Below, piece by piece: positions 27,201-34,882 of a stretch of 64,000 nt of DNA. Below the pieces are notes generated by a model. That model was given only the letters and a program-made list of their open reading frames with translations, searched no databases and was not told the DNA's origin. Position 1 is the stretch's first letter, and each line of letters starts with the position of its first letter. Both the position numbers and the translations under genes were made by a program. The stretch covers positions 2,046,001 to 2,110,000 of the forward strand of contig NZ_NERD01000002.1 of assembly GCF_002799155.1 (NCBI RefSeq), in the 5' to 3' direction. The stretch comes from Stenotrophomonas maltophilia (GTDB lineage: Bacteria > Pseudomonadota > Gammaproteobacteria > Xanthomonadales > Xanthomonadaceae).

Positions 27201-27232
27201 GCTGGCCTTGGAGCAAAGCACACCATGACTGA
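24203..27232 (+). CDS. Propeller-type sensor histidine kinase (Reg_prop/Y_Y_Y/HisKA_3)
   Basis: A 1009-residue hybrid-layout sensor. It has a signal peptide, about 700 residues of beta-propeller repeats (DRDGLLWLATGSGLYRFDG and similar), a Y_Y_Y domain (about 670-745), one membrane helix (about 755-775), a HisKA_3 dimerisation helix with phospho-acceptor His802 (ARDLHDTLLQG), and an HATPase domain (DDGVGI; GLQGMRERA). The propeller is periplasmic and often senses carbohydrates or other polymers in this family. An alternative ATG is 9 bases downstream. It overlaps the response regulator gene by 8 bp. Confidence 0.92.
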   Translation: MRAMRVRPFPSQRHLPTLLTCLLLLTALPALAVQRPPVSGGLPDYEHTAWRVGQGAPGDIWDITQDRDGLLWLATGSGLYRFDGRRFERQAAPGGSHFPSTNMVTLAQTRDDALWIGYFQAGISQFARGQLHNYGRDQGVPVGVVPHFSQDRDGRLWAAINGGLRQFDGQRWQPLPTGTGVPEHRVQWLLHDSRGTFWVLADLKVWMRAAGQAAFEDTGIAVSQMATLAESPQGEVWLADRVRGTSPLANAQGLLPDSEREARRLPELVAARLQFTADGALWATMSPHGGVARVTFAGGRAIRMERFDSPHGLTATSAVPIIADREGNLWVGTNLGLNRFRARSVHTLAVGPRDPYRSLVRASDGHVYGYGEDLKPYDLRRSLLDGSATQLQAAARQAPTPIWQFDWVNLARTEAGHTTRIPLPAPFTGQPLHALLFPDDEQAWVCTGERGVLHYLHDQWQRERRLPEQACSSLALDANGQLLLGYADGRLRRMGATRIETFDASHGLSVGPITAVLDHRDLLLVAGEAGLAVRLGNGRFVQVSTDMAGVMEGITGMVADANGYLWLNGSRGLVRLGSDQLRRALRSGQPVTPRLFDAVDGMPGIALQSGPIATAALANDGLLWLATNQGLAWLDTTRSHVNTMPPSVRIGEVLYGSEHAPLRDGLRLPAGTSQLQIDYVALSLARPERNRYRYRLSGVDDGWQDAGSSTRAYYTNLAPGNYRFDVEAANEDGIWSAAPASRSFRIAPTFMQTVWFKLLCAAVILALLVIAVRIRSGQLAALFRARLQERHGERERIARDLHDTLLQGSQGLILRLHAISQAAQTPEPVRSQLESAMQLAERNLAEGRERVNALRDGPFAGRDLASALADVHAEYAGHGTNPLRLTVEGATPPLQTDAAEEVFLIGREAIRNALRHANASAIEVELSYGTRCFLLHVRDDGVGIAEENAGNGHWGLQGMRERAQRLGADLQLWTRPGLGTEVALAVPARRLYHRRPPRWRWPWSKAHHD

Positions 27233-27878
27233 GTCCCCTGCCCCGATTGGCGTGCTGGTGGTCGACGACCACCCGCTGCTGCGTGACGGCCTGGCTGCGC
27301 TGCTGGGTGCCCATCCCGACCTGCGCCTGCTCGGCGAGGCCGCCGATGGCGAGGAAGCCATCGCGCGCTACCAGCAGTTGCAGCCGGACGTCGTGCTGAT
27401 GGACCTGCAGATGCCACGGCTGGATGGTGTCGAGGCCATCGTGCGGATTCGCGCGCTGGATCCGCGTGCTCGCATCATCGTGCTGACCACCTACCGCGGT
27501 GATGTCCGCGCGGTCCGCGCGCTGCAGGCCGGCGCCAGCGCCTATCTGCTGAAGGACATGCTGCGTCACGAACTGGTCGACACCATCCGCATGGTGGCCG
27601 GTGGCCGGCGCGCACCGATTCCACCAGTGGTGGCGGCGAGCATCGCCGCACATGTAGTCGAGGATCGGCTGTCGCCGCGTGAGACCGAGGTGCTGCGGCA
27701 CGTCGCCAGCGGGCTGTCGAACAAGCGCATCGGCGAGCGCATGCAGATTTCCGAGCAGACGGTGAAGGCACACATGAAGAGCCTGATGGACAAGCTCGGG
27801 GTGGGTGATCGCACGCATGCGGTAACCCAGGCGTTGCGGCGCGGGATCATCAGCCTGGACGACAGTGGTCACGATTAG
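27225..27878 (+). CDS. LuxR/NarL family response regulator
   Basis: A 217-residue regulator with a receiver domain (acidic VDDHP; phospho-acceptor Asp60 in VVLMDLQMP; Lys in YLLKDM) and a C-terminal LuxR helix-turn-helix (LSPRETEVLRHVASGLSNKRIGERMQIS). Overlap with the kinase gene makes them a cognate pair. Probable targets are its own operon or the divergent leftward cassette. Confidence 0.93.
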   Translation: MTESPAPIGVLVVDDHPLLRDGLAALLGAHPDLRLLGEAADGEEAIARYQQLQPDVVLMDLQMPRLDGVEAIVRIRALDPRARIIVLTTYRGDVRAVRALQAGASAYLLKDMLRHELVDTIRMVAGGRRAPIPPVVAASIAAHVVEDRLSPRETEVLRHVASGLSNKRIGERMQISEQTVKAHMKSLMDKLGVGDRTHAVTQALRRGIISLDDSGHD

Positions 27879-27980
27879 GCGGTTGTTCGGCAGGGCCTGC
27901 AGCCCTGCACCCGCAGTAGTGCCGGCCGCTGGCCGGCAACCTCAACAGCAACAGCAGAAGCGTGCATTGCGTGGGATGGC

Positions 27981-28076
27981 GGAGCGGTGTCGGACTGCGG
28001 GGACGCCGTAAACCCATCCTTGGGGGCTTGGCCGCGGCATCCATGCCGAGGGCACCCCGCACTCCGACACCGCCCC
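27981..28076. repeat. Long hairpin element, variant 1
   Basis: Arms GGAGCGGTGTCGGACTGCGG and its inverse (27981-28002 and 28055-28076; 20 of 22 pairs match) enclose a core containing GCCGTAAACCCATCC. It occupies the left half of cluster A in mirror position to variant 2, and the bases just outside (GGGATGGCGG) are shared with that element. Confidence 0.7.
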
Positions 28077-28125
28077 AGATCCGCGCCATGCGTGGATGAA
28101 AGCTGTCAGATATCGAAATACACCG

Positions 28126-28166
28126 GGGGTCAGATCCGTTTTCCTTCGGAAAACGGATCTGACCCC
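28126..28166. repeat. GGGGTCAGATCC palindrome, copy 1
   Basis: Perfect 19-bp arms beginning GGGGTCAGATCCGTTTTCC, with loop TTC, lie at the centre of cluster A. An identical-arm copy with loop CAA occurs at 61314-61354. The A-rich and T-rich inner arms and lack of a T-tail make terminator function uncertain. Confidence 0.85.
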
Positions 28167-28202
28167 AAGAGCCGTTCCGACAGATCGCAGAAAACTTTCG
28201 AA

Positions 28203-28304
28203 GGCGGGGTGGGTCCGGTTGCGGGGGCGTGAGCGCCATGGATGGCGCGACCGAGCCTACATGGACGTATTTACGGCGTCCCCCGCAACCGGACCTACCC
28301 CGCC
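28203..28304. repeat. Long hairpin element, variant 2, copy 1
   Basis: Arms of 25 bp beginning GGCGGGGTGGGTCCGG (28203-28227 and 28280-28304, one mismatch) flank a core of about 52 bp containing GAGCGCCATGGATGGCGC. A closely matching copy in reverse orientation lies at 61123-61224, with the core conserved as well as the arms. Short open frames across it are artefacts of the repeat. Confidence 0.85.
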
Positions 28305-28401
28305 ATCCCACGGACAGCCGGCTTTTGCTGTTGCTGTTGCTGTTGCTTCAGCTTCCAGCTTCCAGCAGATGCAGGGCTGCAAGCCCTGCCGAACACCATC
28401 C

Positions 28402-29595
28402 TTACTTCGAACGCAGCAGCAGGCTGCCGCCCGCGCACACCACCGCCAGCCAGGCCACGCCGTGCCACCCCCACTGCGCCAGCGCCAGGCTGCCCAGCGC
28501 ACCACCGGCGGCCATGCCGATGAACATGCCCGTGAACAGCAGCGCATTGAGCCGGCTGCGTGCCGGCGGCACCAGGCCGTAGACCAGCGTCTGGTGCGCC
28601 ACCAGCGCCGACTGGAAACCGAAGTCGAACAGCAGCGCACTCACCACCAGCAGCGGCAGCAGCGCGGCGGCCGGCAACCAGGTTTCGGCCAGCAACAGGC
28701 CGAAGCCCAGCAGCGCCACCGCGATCGCCAGCCGCGCCACTGCGTGGCAACCCAAGCGATCGGCGAATCGACCCGCAAACGGCGCAGCCAGTGCACCGGC
28801 CGCACCCGCAATACCGAACGCACCCGCCGCCGCACTGCCCAGGCCCAGGCGTGCATGCAGCATCAGCGCCAGTGTCGACCAGAACGCGCTGAAGCCGACC
28901 GCCAGCAACGACTGGCTGGCCACCGCACGGCGCAGCTGCGGCTGCTCGCGCCACAACGCCAACAACGAACCCAACAATGCCGGATAGCGCAGCGTGCTGG
29001 TCGGTGCGAAGCGTGGCAGCGCCCGCGCCATCACCGCACCCATCGCCGCCACCGATAGCGCGGCCAGCACGAACTGCGTGCGCCAACCCCATGCTTCAGC
29101 CACCACGCCGCTGACCACGCGCGACAACAGGATGCCGAGCAGCAGGCCGGTCATCACCCGGCCGACGATCTGGCCGCGCTGTGCATCCGGCGCCAGCACC
29201 GCAGCGGCCGGCACGATGTCCTGTGCCAGCGTGGCCATCAGCCCGACCAGCAGGCTGGCCATCAGCAGGCCCGGCAGGTGCCCGGCCATCGCTGCGGCGC
29301 CCAGTGCCAGTGCCAGCAGCGCGGACTTCAACAGAATCAGGTGACGCCGGTCGAAACGGTCACCCAGCGGTGCCAGCAGCAGGATGCCCAGCGCATACCC
29401 CAGTTGGGTCATGGTCGGTACCAGGCCGGCGGCGCGCTCACCGGCACCGAGGTCCTGGGCGATCAGGCCCAGCATCGGCTGGCTGTAATAGAGCGAAGCG
29501 ACCGAGAAACCGGCGCCGGCCGCCATCGCCAGCACCAGCGGGGTGGAGGGTGCGGTCGCGGGTGCGGCGGCGACGGACAGCGAGGGGGTAGACAT
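28402..29595 (-). CDS. MFS transporter (DHA1-like)
   Basis: A 397-residue protein with 12 predicted membrane helices and the MFS loop motif APLGDRFDRRHLI between helices 2 and 3. A second, weaker motif (GRFADRLGCHAVAR) follows helix 8. Length and pattern fit drug/metabolite efflux families. It is divergent from a LysR gene, which is its likely regulator. The start at MSTPSLSV fits the family; a longer upstream frame has no support. Confidence 0.85.
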   Translation of the reverse strand: MSTPSLSVAAAPATAPSTPLVLAMAAGAGFSVASLYYSQPMLGLIAQDLGAGERAAGLVPTMTQLGYALGILLLAPLGDRFDRRHLILLKSALLALALGAAAMAGHLPGLLMASLLVGLMATLAQDIVPAAAVLAPDAQRGQIVGRVMTGLLLGILLSRVVSGVVAEAWGWRTQFVLAALSVAAMGAVMARALPRFAPTSTLRYPALLGSLLALWREQPQLRRAVASQSLLAVGFSAFWSTLALMLHARLGLGSAAAGAFGIAGAAGALAAPFAGRFADRLGCHAVARLAIAVALLGFGLLLAETWLPAAALLPLLVVSALLFDFGFQSALVAHQTLVYGLVPPARSRLNALLFTGMFIGMAAGGALGSLALAQWGWHGVAWLAVVCAGGSLLLRSK

Positions 29596-29688
29596 GGGGG
29601 AGTCCGGTGGAGGAAGTGGGCGTATCCTGCCGGTATTCGCATGACGTCTGTAGTAGGCTTCATTGCATACCCTCCATACGTCGCACGC

Positions 29689-30618
29689 ATGAATGACTTT
29701 GCTACCGGTGCGGATCGCCTGGATCTGCTGCGCACCTTTCTGCGCATCGTCGATGCCGGCAGCCTGTCTGCCGCAGCCGTGCAGCTGGGTACCACCCAGC
29801 CGACGGTCAGTCGCCGCCTGCAGGCCCTGGAGCGGCAGCTCGGCCTGCGCCTGCTGCAGCGCTCCACCCACGGCCTGCAGCTGACCGAAGATGGCCTGCG
29901 CTGCCAGCGCCATGCGCAACGGGTCGTGGACGAATGGGAGTCACTGCAGGCCGAACTGCATGGCGAACCGGAAACGCTGCGCGGACGCCTGCGGGTGATG
30001 GTGCCGCACGCGTTCGGCCAGGCGCAGCTGCTGCCGACCATGCTCGCGTTCCTCGCCAAACACCCGCAGCTGAGCCTGGAGTGGATCCTGGAAGATCGGC
30101 GCCCGGACTTCATCGCAGAAGGCATCGACTGCGCGGTGCGGGTGGGCCCAGTCGACGAACCGCGCATGGTCGCGCTGCCGCTTGCCGAAGTACCGCGCAT
30201 CGTCGTGGCTGCGCCCACACTGGTGCAGACCACCGCGATCAGCACACCAGAACAAGCGCAGGCACTGCCGTGGATCTCACTGGCCACCTACTACCGCGAA
30301 CGCCTGCTGCTGCATGACGCACAGGGGCGCGCGCATACGCTGTCGATCAGCCCGCGCCTGCTCAGCGACAACCTGTTCGTGGTGCAACAGGCCGCGTGTG
30401 CCGGGCTGGGCGCAGCGGTGGTCTCGGCCTGGCTGGTGGCCGAGGACATCGCACACGGGCGGCTGGTGCAGCTGCTGCCGGACTGGCAGGCACCGGCACT
30501 GCCGGTACACGTGGTATTTCCCGCCGCGCGCCAGCAGCCGCCGCGGCTGCGCGCCTTCATCGATGCGATGAAGGCCGCGCTGCCTCAGCTGCATGGGATG
30601 CGGCCGGCGTCGCGCTAG
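29689..30618 (+). CDS. LysR family transcriptional regulator
   Basis: A 309-residue regulator with an N-terminal winged helix (LRTFLRIVDAGSLSAAAVQLGTTQPTVSRRLQALE) and a periplasmic-binding-like effector domain (about 100-300). It is divergent from the MFS gene 93 bp away, the usual arrangement for a LysR protein that controls its neighbour. Confidence 0.9.
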   Translation: MNDFATGADRLDLLRTFLRIVDAGSLSAAAVQLGTTQPTVSRRLQALERQLGLRLLQRSTHGLQLTEDGLRCQRHAQRVVDEWESLQAELHGEPETLRGRLRVMVPHAFGQAQLLPTMLAFLAKHPQLSLEWILEDRRPDFIAEGIDCAVRVGPVDEPRMVALPLAEVPRIVVAAPTLVQTTAISTPEQAQALPWISLATYYRERLLLHDAQGRAHTLSISPRLLSDNLFVVQQAACAGLGAAVVSAWLVAEDIAHGRLVQLLPDWQAPALPVHVVFPAARQQPPRLRAFIDAMKAALPQLHGMRPASR

Positions 30619-30633
30619 GTCCCCGGCCGCATC

Positions 30634-30707
30634 ATCCACGCATGGCGTGGATTCCGTTCGAGGCCACAGGGTCAGGGCCCTTCCCGGTGGGAAGGGATCG
30701 GACCCTG
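30634..30707. terminator. Palindromes between convergent genes (SMAG-like remnant and bidirectional terminator)
   Basis: ATCCACGCATGGCGTGGAT (30635-30653) is a SMAG core without its GTAG end. After it, arms CAGGGTC...CCTTCCC and GGGAAGG...GACCCTG form an imperfect palindrome (30667-30707) with loop GGT. It lies 5 bp from the leftward amidohydrolase stop and 49 bp from the LysR stop, so it may end both transcripts. Confidence 0.6.
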
Positions 30708-30711
30708 TCGA

Positions 30712-32169
30712 TCATTGCGCCTTCGCCGCCTCGGCATTCCAAGCCGCGACCTTGGCCTTGGTGTCGGCCAGCATCTTGTCCAGTGCGGCGCGGTCATACA
30801 CGTTGCCGCGCAGGATCACGCTGTCGATCTTTTCGGTGGCGGTAATGTCCTGCAGCGGATTGGCAGTCAGCAGAACCAGATCGGCGGCCTTGCCCTGCGC
30901 GACACCACCGTAGCGGTCCATCTGGCCGAACCAGGCCGGGCCGGAACGGGTCGCGGCGGACAGCGCCTGCGGTGCGCTCAGGCCTTCCTTCACGAACAAT
31001 TGCAGTTCCTGGTGCAGGGCGATGCCCGGGAAATTGAACGAATTGAGGAAACCCGCATCGGTGCCGGCGATGATTGTCACGCCGGCTTCCTGCAGCATCG
31101 GCAGCACCGCGGCCACCTGGTGGTACTGCGCGTGGCGCGCTTCGATCTGCGCTGGCGTTGCCTTGGCGGCACGGTCGACGCGCCACTGGTAGGTCGCGCG
31201 CAGGCCCGGGCCGATGTAGGCCAGGTACGGATCGTTGGCGTGGTCATCCTGGTCGAGGAAGTCGAGGATGCGGCCACCGTTGAGGGTCGGGGTCACGAAT
31301 ACGCCGCGCTTTGCGAAATCGCGGTAGGCATGCATCGCGGTATCGCGGTCGAAGCTGGCGTCGAGGCGCCGGTTGGCTTCGGCGCGGTCGATGCGGCCGG
31401 CACCGAAGTCGGCGGCGATCTTCGCTTCGTCCTTGCTGCCGGCCTTGAATGCATAGTCCAGATGCTCGATCGAGGCCAGGCCGGCATCGACCGCCTGCTC
31501 CACGGTCAGCGCCATCGGGATGTGGCCCGACGCCTTGAAGCCGGCCTTGCGCGCGGCACTGGCCGAGTACAGGAACAGCTCCGGCTTCAGCGTGCTGTCG
31601 GTGATCTTCACGAAATCAACCTTGTCGTGCTGCAGGCGGGTGATCGCCTGGTCGACGTCGGCCTCGCTGCCCACCTCGATCGTGCCTTTCCAGACCGGCT
31701 TGATGCCTTCGATCTTCGCGCCGGAGCTGAGCAGGCGCGGGCCGAACAGCGTGCCCTTGGCGATCTCACCGCGCCATTGCAGCACCTGTTCGGGAAGATC
31801 ACCGGAGCAATCGCGCACCGTGGTGATGCCGTGCGCGATGTACAGCGGCAGCAGCGCCTTGTTCTCTTCGATCAGCGCCGGGCCACCACCAAAGTGCACG
31901 TGCATGTCCCACAGGCCCGGAATCAGGTACTTGCCCTTGGCATCGATCTGGCGGGCCGTACTCCACTGGCTGCGCAGCTGCGCGTCCGGGCCGACGGCGA
32001 CGATGTCCTCGCCACGGATCACCACGCTCTGCCCGGCCAGGGTGCTGGCGTGCTCGACATCGACCACGGTGGCATTGCGGATCAGCAGGTCGGCGCGCTC
32101 GGCAGCAGACGCCGACAGCGGTGCCACCGCAAGGAGGATGGCAAGGGACAACGGACGGGAACGGAACAT
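30712..32169 (-). CDS. Exported amidohydrolase (imidazolonepropionase-like)
   Basis: A 485-residue metal-dependent hydrolase with a signal peptide (MFRSRPLSLAILLAVAPLSA). It shows the amidohydrolase features HVHFGGG (metal ligands), VKITDSTLK (probable carboxylated Lys region), SGHIPMAL, IEHLDYAF and AGTDAGFLN. Periplasmic relatives act on dipeptides or cyclic amides, but the substrate is not known. Earlier in-frame ATGs at 32178 and 32220 exist; the latter directly abuts the ankyrin gene stop, suggesting an operon with it. Confidence 0.82.
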   Translation of the reverse strand: MFRSRPLSLAILLAVAPLSASAAERADLLIRNATVVDVEHASTLAGQSVVIRGEDIVAVGPDAQLRSQWSTARQIDAKGKYLIPGLWDMHVHFGGGPALIEENKALLPLYIAHGITTVRDCSGDLPEQVLQWRGEIAKGTLFGPRLLSSGAKIEGIKPVWKGTIEVGSEADVDQAITRLQHDKVDFVKITDSTLKPELFLYSASAARKAGFKASGHIPMALTVEQAVDAGLASIEHLDYAFKAGSKDEAKIAADFGAGRIDRAEANRRLDASFDRDTAMHAYRDFAKRGVFVTPTLNGGRILDFLDQDDHANDPYLAYIGPGLRATYQWRVDRAAKATPAQIEARHAQYHQVAAVLPMLQEAGVTIIAGTDAGFLNSFNFPGIALHQELQLFVKEGLSAPQALSAATRSGPAWFGQMDRYGGVAQGKAADLVLLTANPLQDITATEKIDSVILRGNVYDRAALDKMLADTKAKVAAWNAEAAKAQ

Positions 32170-32220
32170 GGACAGCATCCTGGTGGGCACGCCCAGCGTG
32201 CGGGTGGAAGGGGTTTGCAT

Positions 32221-32922
32221 TCAGCGCACCGCGCCGTGCTGGCGCAGCAGGGTTTCAATTCCGGTATAGCCGCGCTGGCGCGCGTGTGCCAGCGGCGTCA
32301 CGCCATCGCCGTCGGCCAGCTCCGGGTCGGCACCAGCCTCCAGCAGCAGCTGCACGATCTGCACGTGGCGCGCGCCGCCATCGCCGAGCAGGATCGCTTC
32401 CAGCAGCGCGGTCCAGTGCAGCCGATTGACATGGTCCACCGCCACGCCCGCGCGCAGCAGCGTGCGCACGGTGGCAACGTGGCCACGCTCGGCGGCGGGA
32501 ATCAAGGCGGTGCCGCCGTAGCGGTTGGTGCTGCGCAGATCGGCGCCGTGCGCCAGCGTCATCGCCAGGATCTCATCCAGGCCACGCGCGCCGGCATACA
32601 GGTAGGCGCTGTCCTGCAACGCATCCTTGGCATTGACGTCGGCGCCGGCTTCGATCAGCTCACGCGCGGCATCCACGTTGTTGCGATGGGTCGCCAACAA
32701 CAATGCGGTGCGGCCCTGGCCGTCGCGCGCCTCCAGATCGGCGCCGTCTTCCAGCGCCCCGCGCACCGCCTCGGCATCGCCGCGGCTGGCAGCATCACGC
32801 AGGCGCGCATCCGCATCGGCCCGGGACGTGGCCGTACAGGCCGGGGTGACCATGGCCAGCAGGAACAACAGCAGCACGCGCGCAAACGGCGTAGGCCAGC
32901 GAAGCGAACGATGGAAGCGCAT
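32221..32922 (-). CDS. Ankyrin-repeat lipoprotein
   Basis: A 233-residue protein with a lipoprotein-type signal (LLLFLLAMVTPAC, Cys near residue 29) and about five ankyrin repeats from 37 to 230 (DGQGRTALLLATHRNNVDAARELIEAGADVN). Such proteins usually mediate protein contacts in the periplasm. It precedes the exported amidohydrolase with no gap. Its first 36 bp lie inside the 274-bp tandem duplication. Confidence 0.85.
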   Translation of the reverse strand: MRFHRSLRWPTPFARVLLLFLLAMVTPACTATSRADADARLRDAASRGDAEAVRGALEDGADLEARDGQGRTALLLATHRNNVDAARELIEAGADVNAKDALQDSAYLYAGARGLDEILAMTLAHGADLRSTNRYGGTALIPAAERGHVATVRTLLRAGVAVDHVNRLHWTALLEAILLGDGGARHVQIVQLLLEAGADPELADGDGVTPLAHARQRGYTGIETLLRQHGAVR

Positions 32923-33434
32923 GACGGTGTCTCCTCCTGTCCATCAGCACGGATCACCGCGTGACGGTAGCAACGGCCGGGCATTGCCGGCCCCTGCCCT
33001 GCATGGTAGAAGTCGGCCTGGGTATCCAGAAGTGAAATGTTCAAATGCAAGACAGTGCCAAATCGAATAGAACCCTGTTCGAACTGGACCTGCTGCGGGC
33101 GCTGGTGATGGTGGCCGACTGCGGCAGCTTCACCACGGCGGCAACGCGCCTGCATTCGACCGGCGTAGGCCAGCGAAGCGAACGATGGAAGCGCATGACG
33201 GTGTCTCCTCCTGTCCATCAGCACGGATCACCGCGTGACGGTAGCAACGGCCGGGCATTGCCGGCCCCTGCCCTGCATGGTAGAAGTCGGCCTGGGTATC
33301 CAGAAGTGAAATGTTCAAATGCAAGACAGTGCCAAATCGAATAGAACCCTGTTCGAACTGGACCTGCTGCGGGCGCTGGTGATGGTGGCCGACTGCGGCA
33401 GCTTCACCACGGCGGCAACGCGCCTGCATTCGAC
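32887..33434. repeat. Perfect 274-bp direct tandem duplication
   Basis: Bases 32887-33160 are repeated without a mismatch at 33161-33434. The unit holds the first 36 bp of the ankyrin gene, the divergent promoter region, and the first 116 bp of the LysR gene. Only about 1 bp of homology is visible at the junctions. It leaves one intact copy of each gene, plus a second promoter region and gene fragments. Confidence 0.95.
33045..33344 (+). pseudogene. Truncated LysR fragment made by the duplication
   Basis: The first duplicated LysR start codes 38 native residues (MQDSAKSNRTLFELDLLRAL...) and then reads out of its gene into the second repeat copy for about 60 unrelated residues. The helix-turn-helix is cut in the middle, so DNA binding is unlikely. 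It ends inside the intact LysR gene. Confidence 0.8.
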
Positions 33435-34200
33435 CCAGTCCACGGTCAGCCAGAAGGTGCGCCGGCTGGAGGCGCTGGCCGGGCATCGCCTGCTCGAGCG
33501 CGGCCACCGCGACGTGCACCCCACCGACGCCGGCCACACCCTCCTTGGCTACGCGCGGCGCATGCTCGACCTGAACGAGGAAATGGCGCAGGCGCTGGCG
33601 GGCGCCACCGTGGAAACCGCCGTCCGCATCGGCGTGCCCGAGGATTTCGTCAACGCGCAGACCACGCGCATGCTGGCCGCCTTCAGCCGTCGCCACCCGC
33701 AGGTGAAGCTGGAGATCAGCAGCGGCCTCAGCCGTGACCTGGCGCACGGCTTCGACCACGGCGAGCTGGACCTCGTGCTGGTCAAGCAACGCCGCAACAC
33801 CCGCCAGGCGGTGCACTGCCGACGCGAGCCGATGCACTGGATCGACAGCCTGCGCAGCAGCTGCCTGCTGCAGGACCCTTTGCCGCTGGTCACCTTCCCG
33901 CCGCGCGGGCTGTACCGCGATGAGATGATCCACGCCGTGGAGGCACTCGGCCTGCGCTGGCGCATCGCCTTCACCAGTTCCTCGCTCAGCGGCATCCAGG
34001 GCGCGGTGGCCGATGGCATCGGCATCAGCCTGCTGCCGCGCCGCGCGGTCACCCGCGAACACCGCATCATCGATGGCGAGCGCGACCTGCCGGTGATCGA
34101 CAACTACGAGATCGGCCTGCTGCATCGTGCGGACGCCGACGATGCGGTGCGTGCTCTTGCCAGCGAGTTGTGGCGGCAGGTACAGCGCGAGCCGGACTGA
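33319..34200 (+). CDS. LysR family transcriptional regulator (intact copy)
   Basis: A 293-residue regulator with a winged helix (ALVMVADCGSFTTAATRLHS, then QSTVSQKVRRLEAL) and effector domain (about 92-290; VRIGVPEDFVN). It faces the ankyrin/amidohydrolase genes, which it may control. The duplication places two copies of its promoter region upstream, the nearer one native. Confidence 0.9.
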   Translation: MQDSAKSNRTLFELDLLRALVMVADCGSFTTAATRLHSTQSTVSQKVRRLEALAGHRLLERGHRDVHPTDAGHTLLGYARRMLDLNEEMAQALAGATVETAVRIGVPEDFVNAQTTRMLAAFSRRHPQVKLEISSGLSRDLAHGFDHGELDLVLVKQRRNTRQAVHCRREPMHWIDSLRSSCLLQDPLPLVTFPPRGLYRDEMIHAVEALGLRWRIAFTSSSLSGIQGAVADGIGISLLPRRAVTREHRIIDGERDLPVIDNYEIGLLHRADADDAVRALASELWRQVQREPD

Positions 34201-34205
34201 CCACG

Positions 34206-34229
34206 GTAGATCCGCGCCATGCGTGGATG
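34206..34229 (+). repeat. SMAG-type GTAG palindrome
   Basis: GTAGATCCGCGCCATGCGTG and following bases form a short stem beginning with GTAG, 5 bp after the LysR stop. The sequence matches the other SMAG elements in the window. Confidence 0.75.
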
Positions 34230-34325
34230 CTGTTCGCGCATCAAGCATCGACATATGGTCAATCCGGCCGCACGGCGGGCAGCATCGCCCCGTAGAGTGC
34301 CCGCTGATCCCGCACCCGATGCAGC

Positions 34326-34763
34326 ATGTCCGGCGAAATCCCCACCCGCTTCGATCCCCTGCCCGCCGCCCTGCAGGCGCACCTGCAGCACCAGCGATCG
34401 CTGATCGCCGCGCGCGTGGCCGTCGGCTTCCCGGCGCTGCCGGTGCAGTGGCCGCTGGCGGCCACCACGCTGCAGCGCGTGGTCGATGCCGAGCTGATCG
34501 ATCATGACGACTGCGACGGCTGGGAAGCACTGGGCGTGGCGTTCGGCGATACCCTGGCCCAGCGCGTGCCCGGCCTGGCCTGGATGCAGGTCACCGATGC
34601 CTGGGGCATCGACGCGGTGCTGCGCTACGCCGACAGCAGCCTGCAGATCGGCGCCAGCACACTGCTGCTCAAGCGCGTCGAACAGGGTGAGGTCATCGAC
34701 ATCGCCCACCTGCTGGCGTGGCTGGAAGAGTTCGTCGCTACCCGCGCCGACGATTACGCCTGA
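34326..34763 (+). CDS. DUF3806-like protein
   Basis: A 145-residue soluble protein without signal or membrane segments. The pattern WEALGVAFGDTLAQRVPGLAW followed by TLLLKRVEQGEVIDIAHL fits DUF3806, a family of unknown function. It has its own start far from neighbours and ends 51 bp before a dimeric SMAG element. Confidence 0.65.
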   Translation: MSGEIPTRFDPLPAALQAHLQHQRSLIAARVAVGFPALPVQWPLAATTLQRVVDAELIDHDDCDGWEALGVAFGDTLAQRVPGLAWMQVTDAWGIDAVLRYADSSLQIGASTLLLKRVEQGEVIDIAHLLAWLEEFVATRADDYA

Positions 34764-34813
34764 ACAGCCGCCGAGCATGGCTCGGCGCAATCGGAACCGG
34801 CGTGGCGTGATGG

Positions 34814-34882
34814 GTAGATCCACGCCATGCGTGGTTGGAACCACCGCGCGGCCACAGTCATCCACGCACGGCGTGGATCTAC
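34814..34882. repeat. Dimeric SMAG element (inverted pair)
   Basis: Two GTAGATCCACGCC-type units face each other over 69 bp, each with its own CCACGC/GCGTGG stem. The right-hand GTAG supplies the TAG stop codon of the leftward amidohydrolase (34881-34879). It lies between convergent genes and may act as a terminator or 3'-end stabiliser. Confidence 0.85.

Larger units (their letters stand above)
27885..28394. repeat. Composite nested-palindrome cluster A (510 bp)
   Basis: The segment is bounded by 25-bp inverted repeats (27885-27909 and 28370-28394, one mismatch). Moving inward on both sides come CAACAG-type triplet runs (about 27942-27957 and 28326-28348) and long hairpins (27981-28076 and 28203-28304). 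A perfect palindrome sits at the centre (28126-28166). A GTAG element is at 27916-27940. No gene is supported. It separates the response regulator gene from the leftward MFS gene and may act as a terminator or mobile composite. Confidence 0.8.

Noticed and set aside
25274-27361. Long minus-strand open frame
   Set aside because: It lies antisense to the histidine kinase, which has complete domain motifs.
28229-28582. Small proteins containing MSAMDGA-type sequences here and at 60545-61198
   Set aside because: They are translations of the repeated long hairpin element, not genes.
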